Source: Allium sativum (taxonomy: Eukaryota > Streptophyta > Magnoliopsida > Asparagales > Amaryllidaceae). From it: a DNA stretch of 64,000 nt. The stretch spans positions 33,968,501-34,032,500 of the forward strand of contig CM060923.1 in NCBI GenBank assembly GCA_030737875.1, given 5' to 3'. Positions within the stretch are counted from its first letter, which is position 1. Every line of letters starts with the position of its first letter. The position numbers and the translations under genes were made by a program. This document shows positions 34,404-44,409 of the stretch, one piece after another. The notes below the pieces were generated by a model. The model did no database searches, was not told the DNA's origin, and saw only the letters and a program-made list of their open reading frames with translations.

Positions 34404-36109
34404 AGTGTAATAAGTAACTATGTAAAGTAATCCAGCCTCGAGAAGGTATTAAGTGGTTGATCCACCTTATTTGGATGTTAAATGGTTAGGACTTGGCCTG
34501 TTCCTTGGTTATGGGCTGAAGTCATAGGACCCGCCCTTATTGTGTATTAAGCGGTCATTGGGTTTGCCTTTCTCTAATATTATAAGATATTAAATAGTCC
34601 TAAATGAAGATGTATATGAATGAGTAGGGTAGTTCTTCGAAAATTGTCTACTTCTTATCTAAGGGCTATGTGAGGGCATAACTAGCGATTGGCTTCTAAG
34701 AGCTTCACCGTACATGTAAGGGAAACCGCCAGTCTAAGATAAGTATTAAGTGACAAAATGGTTATGTTGTGAGAGTTATGAGATGTAATTGCTTCTTCTA
34801 AATCTCAATCTGTGATGCAATCTAATGCAATTTGCTATGGTTAGGCATTCTGCTAAATCCCAATCTCATTTTAATGCTATTTCAATCTGTAAGTATTTTC
34901 TTCTACTAAATTTCAATTTCAATCCATTGCAACTGCTATAGTGGTATCTTTTTTATGTGTACTGTGAAAATTATGATGTGGTTATTGAAGTACAACTTCT
35001 GTGAATAATATAAGATTTATTGTGAAGTGAGTTTTGTTTGATGTTGTAACTTCAGAGAAGCAAGCGAAATGGTTGTTCTGTTGATACTGTAATTACTGTG
35101 ATACAAGTGATGGAGTTCCTGTCAGATTTATTGCTGTAAAGCTATTATGAAGCTACGGAAGCTACTATAATGGAATTCATATTGAAATTACTGTGAAGCT
35201 AATGTTGATGTTGAAATTACTGTTTGGAGTGATATGGTTGTTCATGTTGAAATTACTGATTGATGTTGAAGCTGGCGTGATCCTTTAAGTGGGGACGTTA
35301 ATGTGGTGAATTCGTTTCTGATGTTTGCCTCAGGGTATAATGCAAGTGGTGATTTCTGGTATTTTTGAAGTGTTGAAATTCTCTGCTCTACAAGTATATT
35401 GCTGATCTAAAGATGTAGAATAGTTATGAAGAGAGTTAATTCATGTTTTGTGTAATTTTTGTTATATGCATTGTGTTCGTTAGTCTTATCTTTTTTGCAG
35501 TTTTTCTTTTGTGATATTCTTAGATATAAGAAATATCTATCAGTATGTATTGGAGATCATGTTTATTGTATCTCTTTTGTTGTTAATAAAAAAATTCATG
35601 CTTACCTTTCAAAAAAAAGTATTAAGTGGCTAGGAGTTCACCCGTAATTCCATACGCATGGGTCCGTCAGAGGGTCATAAATGGTGATGATGTTTATCCT
35701 TACCCGATATTAGTTGAAAGATTACTATTTCTCACATTACAATTAAGAGAATATTTGATAACAATAAACGAGGTCTTAAGTGACTAGGGTCCTCCATAGG
35801 GTACTAACTGGACGAAAGAATCCGCCGGTAAGGTATTAAGTGATCATAGGAATCCATCCATAAATAAATATATAAAATGGACTTCAATGACTAAATGATA
35901 GTCTTCCTCGTAGGGTATTAAGTGATCGTCGAAATCCTCCCTTATATATACATGATGGCCTTAACTAACTGTAGGATGGTCCACCTATTTAATGCACATG
36001 TATGCCATATTTAATTATGTGTTGAAATCGTCTAGACATAAATTGATGAATTTATATTGTCAAGTATTATAAAATAGGTTTCCTTTAAACTTAAATGAAC
36101 TTCATTCAT

Positions 36110-36126
36110 CAGAACATGTTGTTCTG
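36110..36126 (+). other. LTR hairpin CAGAAC/GTTCTG
   Basis: CAGAAC (36110-36115) and GTTCTG (36121-36126) followed by ACCCCC, in the same relative place as in the LARD LTR. Confidence 0.55.
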
Positions 36127-36530
36127 ACCCCCTCCTATAACGACATAGGTTAGTAGGCAGTTATGCTTGATTGAGGATACCATGAAGTCAAGAGCTTTGC
36201 GACGAAGATTTATTCTAGTCTATTATTATTATGTCTAGAATTTGGTTGTGTTTATGGGATATTATTGATTTACCGTTATTATGACATTTGAATTTGTGAT
36301 GTAATCGATGTTATGCGGTTTTTAATTAACTGGTACATATATTTTTAATTACTATTTTTTATTTCATCCGTTGTGAGATTCTGATTTCGTTTTAACCTGG
36401 CACTGTAATTTATTTCTTATAGAAACCAACGACTTGCTTATAATAGCTCTAAGTTCCGATGGGACTTTTGGCTCCGGACTTTGGCCTATTGCGGGCGGGT
36501 TGTGTATTACCATTTAAGTCGTAATAGAGC

Positions 36531-37032
36531 CAACTCAAATCGTTCGAAACAGCAGACTGTTTTAACTACGAGGTTTAGTAAAGTCAAATCACAGAACATA
36601 AATAGATCATAGATAGAAAATAGCATAATAACTCGTAGTGAAATAAGTAATTTAGTAGGTCATGAAGCTACTAATCACAACATCTCAAAATCGAAATACC
36701 AAATCAAAGTCATAATTTAATACATTAGGAAATCCCATATAAATAAATGTCTAGTATATAAGAAAATGATAGAAATAGAATAACAAAATCACCAAGATAG
36801 TAAATAAGATGTAGATGATAGGATGAATCTCCAGTAGATCTCCGCTCTCAAAATATGAAATGTCAAAGGTGAACTCCTCAGTCTGACTCGAGCATCAAGT
36901 TAAAAAAACACTCAAGCCAGGATTAACATTCTCAATAGTAAATCGACTTAAGTGAAATACTTGCACAATTAACTTAAAGAATGTTTGAGATTCCGTTCTT
37001 TAAGGAACCATTAAAGTAGATATTATATAGTG
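36531..37032. other. AT-rich stretch between LTR-like block and inner TIR-like segment
   Basis: No gene or terminal repeat recognised. It could be internal sequence of the LTR-like element. Confidence 0.35.
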
Positions 37033-39513
37033 AAAATTAGGCACACATCCCTAAAACCAAAGTTAATTAAGCTCACATCCTCCTATTTTGAAATATATAA
37101 ATTTCATCCCTATTTTTAAATAGTCGCTATTACTTTTCCACAATTGTCCTTCTTCAAATTCACGGCATAATTAACATGACCGATATTTTATATTAGGGTT
37201 TTAATTTTTTTCTTAACCCTTTCTGTGTTAATGGCGGCGCGGTCTTCGATTTTAAAATTTTCAACTTAAATCGGCAATTTCTTTCAGATATTGAATTGGA
37301 TCGATCCTTCGTTTATAGGATGGATGTTTCTCCTTCGAGGAAGACGGCGAGAACAGCGAGAATGATGGTATAATTCTGATTGTATTATTTCTTATCCGAC
37401 TATCGATAAGAACTTCTTATAATATACTCTAATAAGAGTAGACGAAATAATTTTCATCATTGTATATTGTTCATAATAATTTTGCGTGATTGTTAACTGC
37501 TAATAAGAATTCTTGCAAGGTTGTATGATGTTAATACGAATTATTGCACAATTGTATGCAGCTGTTGACAATTTCTGTATTTCTGAATGCATATATCTAC
37601 AACAAATTTTCTGAGTATATGCATTCTTGTAATAGATATTGACAATATTTGCATGCTTCTATGAGGATACAAATTATTTTTTCATACTTATATTGAAAAA
37701 TTCTGAGTTTATATGCATATTTAGAAATTAGAAGTAAATGTTGAATACTTGTATGCATTATAATAAGCTGTTGCATACATTTATGCAAGAATTCAGATTA
37801 GTTGTTTAGATCAGTACTAATATATTTCTACCATCTATAATATATTGTATGTAAATTGAACATGTTTATATGCAAGTTGTCATATAAACCATTAACAACA
37901 TTTGTGTGTATATATATACGTGTATATATATATATATTAATGTATATGCGCGTATGTATATATTGTTTTCATGTAGAGAACTTACGTCAATGGAGTGATG
38001 AAAAAATTGGATAAGAAGAATTTTCAGCAACGCAGACAGCTTGAAAAGGTTAATTCCCCACAACAAGGCCATACATAAGAAAATAAACCCAGTTCATTTG
38101 CAAAGACCTATACAAAAATTGTTAATATATGCATGCTTATATGAAAATATCTAGTGTTCTTTGAATACTTGTATGCAGATATTTGTAGTATCGGCATGTT
38201 TGTATGCAGATATTGACTATATCTGAATGCTTGTACGCACATATTGGCAATATCTGCATGTGTGTATGCAGATAATGGCTATCTTTGCATGCTTGTATGC
38301 AAGTTAAAGGTATTTTCAATGTATGTATGTAATTTGAATACTAGCGTACAAGTATGCAGATTTTGTAAATAATAACATACATGTATGCTGGTTTTTTTAC
38401 AAAGTTGAATACATTTACTAGTTCCAAGATATTTAGAATGATTACATATTTTTACGCTTGTTGTAATACCAAATAAATTTATTCAAACAAATTAATAATG
38501 TTTTATAAATTTCTGCAGCGTCGATTGTGGCATGTTTCTTATTAACATAATGAAACATAGATGTGAGGACAAAGAAATCATTAAAGACGAAGAAATATAT
38601 AGTGTTGTGGCTATTAATCAACAACGTGCTGAGCTTGCTCACGAAGTATTCAATTGCAAATTTTATAGTTGAACTGAAGAGAATCGCCTGACACAGAAGT
38701 TCTTGCTATCAAAAGAAAAACAAACTTAGTGATCAAAATGTATAAAAGGGGTGTTTATATTTGTTATAAAAATGTTGACTGCTATTTTGTTTTTTGAACT
38801 ACGTGCGAATGATTATACATGTGTAAACCGAATTACTTTGTTATTTTGTGCACTTAATTAAGTTCTTCTACTTTTACATGAAATTATGAATTGATGTGTT
38901 CATATGTACAATTGTTCATAATATTTTGCATACTTATATGAATGTATTCAATATAATTTCTGAGGTAATTGCAAATATTTGAAGCATTGCTCCAACAGAT
39001 GATTCTATTATTTTTGTATATTAAATACTGACTATAAGAACTAAACATCATAAAATGCAAGGAATAAGTTATGAAATCCAAATTATAGAATTATCTTGTT
39101 AAATTAAATAATTCAGGATTAAAAAGGGGAAAAATAGTCAAAGTTAAAACAAAGTATGCTTAAGCACTAAATTTTGAATACTTGCATGCAAAAAAAGAGA
39201 ATAGTTGCACACTTGTATGCAACAATGAATAATACTTGTATAATTATCCTTTTACAAGAATAATTCCGTACCTGTATGTTGCTACTATGAATTTTTTCAC
39301 ACATTTATTCATATATGAAAAACAGTGACAAAGTCGATAGAAATATGCAGTATAATTGCATATATCTATGCAATTATACATAGTAATTGCATACTTCTAT
39401 CCATCTATATACAATAATTGTGTACACAAGAGTTTTGAACAAAAATAACTGTTAAAAACACAGAATTATCGTTAAAATACTGATATATAGTATAATTGCA
39501 TACATTTATCCAA
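37033..39513. repeat. Diverged relative of the MULE-like TIR with subterminal repeats
   Basis: 37033-37380 parallels the outer TIR at a distance: CATCCCTATTTTTAAATAG, then TTAATGGCGGCG (TIR: TTAATGCCGGCGG), AATCGGCAATTT and TTTATAGGATGGATG. Here an ATG begins MDVSPSRKTARTARMM before a GT (about 37321-37370). The rest is full of TGCATAC/GTATGCA half-palindromes, including a regular 31-bp array at 38131-38317. No matching right arm was seen, so it may be half of an older element. Confidence 0.5.
38131..38317. repeat. 31-bp tandem repeat of palindromic GCATGCTTGTATGCA units
   Basis: Units start at 38131, 38163, 38194, 38225, 38256 and 38287, with spacing 31 (once 32). Each holds a G(C/A)AT(A/G)C...GTATGCA half-palindrome followed by an ATATTG-type string. 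Confidence 0.8.
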
Positions 39514-39825
39514 CTATACATTATAATTGCATACATCTATCCAACTATACATGATAATGCATACTTCTGTCCAGCTACGTAGAGTGATTTGCCACACGTT
39601 ACAAGAATAAAATCTATTGTATAAATCAATAAATTGATGGATTGGAAAATGAACTTCAACATTATATTCACTTGATTTAATGACAAAGCACGAAGCTCTT
39701 TCTACATGTAGATTCCGTAACCGAGTTTCATCAACAAGACATAAAACGCTATTCCAAGAAGAAGAAACTTCAAGAAGATCGGAATTAAGTTTGTCACATT
39801 TGATACACCAATATTTGCAGGACCA
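39514..39825 (-). CDS. Possible exon remnant at the inner edge of the right TIR (104 codons, unknown)
   Basis: After a pyrimidine run and CAG on the minus strand (acceptor-like, 39838-39826) the frame from 39825 stays open for 103 codons to TAG at 39514-39516, unusual in DNA this AT-rich. It begins WSCKYWCIKCDKLNS, with three cysteines and several tryptophans, and continues LVDETRLRNLHVERAS. The first 20 codons or so lie within the TIR and have a matching open copy at about 32580 (plus strand). I do not recognise the family. The last 30 codons run into the GTATGCA repeats and are probably not protein. It may be a captured gene piece or an accessory exon of the transposon, or chance. Confidence 0.3.
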   Translation of the reverse strand, partial: WSCKYWCIKCDKLNSDLLEVSSSWNSVLCLVDETRLRNLHVERASCFVIKSSEYNVEVHFPIHQFIDLYNRFYSCNVWQITLRSWTEVCIIMYSWIDVCNYNV

Positions 39826-40861
39826 CTGTTTGAAAAAAAAAACATTAATCAGACTAATCTGCAGTAATCAAATAAAATTACAAAAACATATTCATATAAC
39901 TATAATAGCTGCATAGTTATATGCAAATAACAGTAACATCTGCATACTTATATGCAAAATTTCAAAATATTTGCACATATTTTATTTAAAAATAGATCCA
40001 GAACACTTGTAATATGCATATATTTAGAATATATTCATACATGTACGCAACTAATCAACAGGCACGCAAACAAACAAAAATTCAGAAGAGCTAATTATTT
40101 GTATGCATATATACAGAAAATATGCATACTTATACGCAAACTTTTCTGAACACATCCAAACACACGTATTATGCCAATAGTTGCATTATTATATGCTCAT
40201 ATTCACATTGTATGCATATTTTTATACAATTATGCAGAACATATGAAGAAATATGTTGACAAATTAATTTATACGACTGCACAATCAGCAATAAAAGTAA
40301 AAATTTATGAAATAATTAAACAATCCATCAATAAAACTAGACGACCAAACTAATGCAGAATAATGAATCAACAAGAATCGATTGCAAAAATGAAATCAGT
40401 ATACAAATTTTTTTTAAAAAAATACAGTGTAAATTACCTTGACGAGGATGGATCCAGTTTATAAATAAAAGCTCGATCAAAATAAATCTCTGGAAAAATT
40501 GCCGATGAAATTGAATTTCATATCGCACGAATTCGAATTTCAGAAATTCAGAAAGAAGATGCCGTCGGCATTAACACGAAAGGTATAATCGGCACTGATT
40601 TTAGGCCTTTTCACTCGACCTAGATTACCAAACTGAAAATCGGCTAAAAAGTTTTGATTTTTTCCATTGATCGTCTGCGCTAATTATGCGATTTGATTAA
40701 TGAAACAATAATTCGGTGAACAAGGGTTTTGCCAGTTTCGAAGGATATAATTGGAATTTTATTATCCGATTTTCAAAAACAGGGATGTAATTCGTATACT
40801 TTTTATGGCCGGACTTTTTTTACATTTTAAAACATAATAAGGACCTGTAAAAAATGCACCC
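39765..40861 (-). repeat. Right terminal inverted repeat
   Basis: Reverse complement of the left repeat from CACCC at 40861 inward to AAACTTCAAG at 39765. Differences from the left arm are scattered substitutions and one- or two-base indels. Confidence 0.85.
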
Positions 40862-41687
40862 TATTAAATATTCGTATTTTCAACCAGTTAGTATTTTATT
40901 AATTATTCTTAATTTAATTATCTATGTCTATTTAGGGTTTATTTTTAATGATTGTTACATTCTTCCCCCCTTAAAATAGATTTCATCCCGAAATCTTTCG
41001 GAAGGGGCAAAAAACACTACTAGCTCTAACAAACATGTTATAAAACCAAGTTATTTATTAAACATCCATAAAATAACAATATTCAATGTGACTATATTCA
41101 GACTCACTAAAATGAGGTCAATCCTAACGTGAAAGTGAATGTGATGTTATATGTATGCAAAACACTCTAATATGTATGTAATTTAGGTATGAATGCACGG
41201 TGTGTTTTTGTAGCAAATAATTTCTAAAATCTAATCTAACAACCATAATGCAACCATAGAATCCTAAAATTTCTGAGAAAGGCTACAAAAATTAAAATTT
41301 TCATGCCTTCCATAATTTTATCCCTAACATACTTGAACTAATATAACTAAATGTTGTGGAGTTTTAAAATCCCATGCTTCACAATATCTATGGTGTCACG
41401 AGGCCTGAGGGTTCCGTCTTTGTTCCTATTTTATAGTTAGACCCTATCAAAATTTACCATAGTGTAAAGGTATCTTATCAAAAATAAAAGTATAAAAACG
41501 TCATGGACTCCTATCTTCAACAAACTTTTTTATTTCCTTAATATTGGGAAAGACAACAATATAATGCTGAGTTTCTAACCTTACTAAGCTACCTAATTAA
41601 ATTAGACTTTTTCCAAAGTCTAATCATAAATTTGGCTCACGTAATTTTTTTTAATGGTTGTCCCATCAACACTTTGGCAATTCGAAT
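40862..41687 (-). mobile_element. 3' end of an older antisense LTR element (LTR start, PPT, spacer)
   Basis: On the minus strand a spacer leads to TTTCGGGATGAAATC, the purine tract AAGGGGGGAAGAA (40972-40960) and an LTR start TGTAACAATC at 40959. After 98 bp this LTR is cut by the MULE-like element. GATTTC (40979-40984) and GAAATC (40990-40995) form the PPT-proximal hairpin. No coding sequence is left between here and the next element. Confidence 0.65.
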
Positions 41688-44228
41688 TGTGAGAACCACC
41701 CCATATCTCATGCACTGAACTAAGGGAAAGTGCATTGTACGATGTGCCAGGAAAATATGAGATGATCATCAAGGAAGAATAACTCGAAATAAAACCTATC
41801 GTATAACTCATAGCGCATGAGTAACATATAATAAAAAATACTCAACAGGATATAGTACTGAAACAGAATTGAACATAAAATCAAATCTCTATAATATCTC
41901 AGAGTCATCAATAAAAACATCTATGTAAATGATTATCTGTACATCAAGCCTCAATACATATCTCTCAGAGTATCAATAGTCAATAATATACCGTGGGATC
42001 AACAAGTATCTATATAGTAGAAAATAATACGTCGGCCTCAGCTCGTTGTCGCGCAACATCATTGGCACCAAACCTTTCACCTTCTATCGTATGTCGCTCC
42101 AGAATAGGAAAAGGACATCCCCCAATCCCACTTGTCTTCAATGACCTACGGTGATAGCCTACCCAAAGAAATAGAGAAGATAGCACACAATCAATCATAA
42201 CATTAATAGCAACCAATATCCTAGCTGTCACTGACTAAAGCCTTGAATACATCAATTCCCAAATGACCGACTGTTGTCGTCCATCAAGGGCTAATGGAAA
42301 AACTCTTGTTCTAGTCATACTGCCATACATCCGTCTTGTGTATGTTTACCTCCATATGATACAACTCGATGACTCCCAAAGCTTAATCCAGGGTACACGA
42401 TTGATCTGATCCTGATGGACATCCCCCTGATACCCCTTCTTTGAGCCCGTTAGAACCTTCGATAACCAATGATTCTTTGGCACTTCAAATCTTTCAAGCC
42501 TTCCTCCTTGGCGATTTCATCTTTAGTTCGAGCCATCTCTCAAACCAATTCCATTATCATCCGCGATCAACTCCCATTCGCTTACTGCATCGTGCATCTT
42601 CCCACGACCAGTATCACATTAATTAAGTTCTGACTACTCCGTATTGAGTTCACAATCGAAGCATCATCCATCGTGGAGTTGCACTCTAATCATCTGAAGT
42701 CCATTAGTCACAAAACTTCACCAGCAGCCTCTAAAAGACACCATAATCCAGCTCACAAAATCCCAGCTCCAAATCATCTCATTAGATGGATCGGTATCGT
42801 TCCATCGGCTATAGACCGTCCATACACTTAGCCAAAATTCGTCTAAATGTTGGATCTTTCCCATTCCATCCTCATGCACTACCTACCGATCCATCCTCGA
42901 ACCTAAATTCTTTTGCAATGAATTCTCCTTTCAGTCCATGGACCAATGCTCGACGATCAACTTTGACCCATCCAAATCATATCCGAGTCCCATGAAAATT
43001 TGCATAAAGCTTTGATTTACCATCATGATGCCATGTCCCAAAAATCAAGGCCATCCACCCTACTATGATGGATGGGTGCCGATTCATCGGCCATGGACCG
43101 GTGTCGATCCATACAGTTAGCGTATTTTAAACCCAAAATTTTTGGATTTTCTTCTCATGTCTTCTAGAGCTCCTCCGCCAAGTTTCGTCTAAATCTGATT
43201 AATTGAACCTCTAATTAGCTCTGTTCTTCAAACCTAAGATCTACAAAAAATAATTCTAACAAATAATAATTCTAACAAACAATTCAAGCAATGAATTCAC
43301 TTTAATCAAAACAATAGCATTCATCAAGTCGTAATCATATAAACATGCACATATCATAAACATATCATAAAACAATATATCTAACACAATTTGGATCAAA
43401 ACATATCCTTGAACATGATTAATTTAGTTTCTTGCTGGTTTATATAATTAAATTAGATTATCCTAGATGTCTAAATCTGAATTAAACATATACGATCAGA
43501 TCTCAGTTGAATTTAACATGTATTATGTAAACCAATCCTAATATTACCTATATAATCCATAGTTTCTATGTGAGAAATATCTATCACTCACCTAAATCTT
43601 GATTCGATGCAACCCAATGAAATCAGATCTTGGCAGCTGTAAAAACCCCCAAAATCATTGCAATTTTATGTGATCTAATCTTCCTGGATGACGATTTAGC
43701 CTCCAGATGCTATAAATGATGAATTGGAATGAATAGATTAGAGAAATTAGGGTTTCTGTTGAATCCGGAGAGTCACAGATACAAGCCTAATTGTTTGAAT
43801 GAAGGGAGGAACCTTAATTCCCTCCCCCAAACCCCTCTATTTATAGCACCAGGTCATTAGCCTAATGGGCTTCACTAATCATCCCATTAGTAGGTAATTA
43901 ATTTGCCTAATAAAATCTGAAACTTAAAATAGTGGTTTCTCCCAAACTACCGAGTCAAATCCTTAATGTGACCACTCTACAGAATCATCATCCGCTATTC
44001 CGATCCAATGAGTCCTGTTTCAGCACCTGATACGATCCCTATCAAAAGTTTTAGTTAAAACAATATTTATGAGGGTAAAACTATCATAATTAAGTTCGGG
44101 AAAAATCATGGGCATGTCTCACATCCTCATGAAGAACATATTAAAATTTGAGAATGATCTAACCACTAGAGAATTAAATATAATTATTTCATGATCCTCC
44201 GATACGTAAAATAATAATTGTTACATTC
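41688..44228 (-). repeat. 3' LTR of antisense Tekay-type element
   Basis: Minus strand TGTAACAATT (from 44228) to TTCTCACA (41688). It carries TATAAATA at 43845-43838 before a GGGGTTTGGG tract, and the ATGGACCGGT/ATCGATCCAT-type repeats near 42785-42835 and 43070-43115. It aligns well with the plus-strand piece 53212-54894. Confidence 0.75.
43838..43845 (-). promoter_or_regulatory. TATA box of antisense LTR
   Basis: TATAAATA on the minus strand, followed by a GAGGGGTTTGGGG tract; the counterpart in the 53212 LTR is TATAAATA at 53578-53585. Confidence 0.5.
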
Positions 44229-44263
44229 TCCCCCTTTAGGAATTTTGCCCCCAAAATTCCAAG
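44229..44263 (-). other. PPT and PPT-proximal hairpin (antisense element)
   Basis: Purine tract AAAGGGGGAGAA (minus, 44240-44229) next to the LTR start. GGAATTTTG (44242-44250) and CAAAATTCC (44255-44263) form a perfect 9-bp stem, the longest of the five PPT hairpins here. Confidence 0.75.
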
Positions 44264-44409
44264 CAATCACGAGTAACCAAAATATTTTTGCATTCTTGTC
44301 ATCCACGAGTTTCCAATTTAGCATCTAACAATCCATACATCCAAAATCCTATCCTAGCATGCGGAACTCTAATAGTGCAAGACACAATGGTATAGGTAAG
44401 ATATAATAT

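Larger units (their letters stand above)
32781..36516 (+). repeat. LTR-like block related to the LARD LTR (solo or truncated)
   Basis: It starts TGTACGCACGACATTT (compare TGTAACACCCCACATTT of the LARD). It has a GTCGACC cluster (33010-33055), TATA (33172) with a telobox-like CCAAACCCTA, one clear stem-loop module (34308-34403) after a decayed one, and the CAGAAC/GTTCTG hairpin (36110-36126), all in LARD order. It ends near 36516 before TCGTAATAGAGC (36519-36530), which matches the PBS at 9 of 12 bases. Both ends are approximate, no TSD was found, and no coding part follows. Confidence 0.5.
31549..40861. mobile_element. MULE-like/foldback DNA transposon with about 1.1-kb terminal inverted repeats
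   Basis: The first 1094 bases (from GGGTGCATTTTTTACAGG) return as reverse complement at 39765-40861, ending CCTGTAAAAAATGCACCC. The repeats are close copies differing by scattered bases. Flanks TATATAATA and TATTAAATA agree at 7 of 9 positions, which would fit an aged 9-bp Mutator-type duplication, but this is weak in AT-rich DNA. No MULE transposase motif is visible. The interior contains an LTR-like block (32781-36516) and a diverged relative of the TIR (37033-39513). Both TIRs carry many GCATAC/GTATGC half-palindromes. MULE is the best guess; a foldback element is the alternative. Confidence 0.7.

Noticed and set aside
38131..38317. CRISPR-like array
   Set aside because: Units and spacers are both repetitive and adjoining, in plant transposon DNA; it is a minisatellite.
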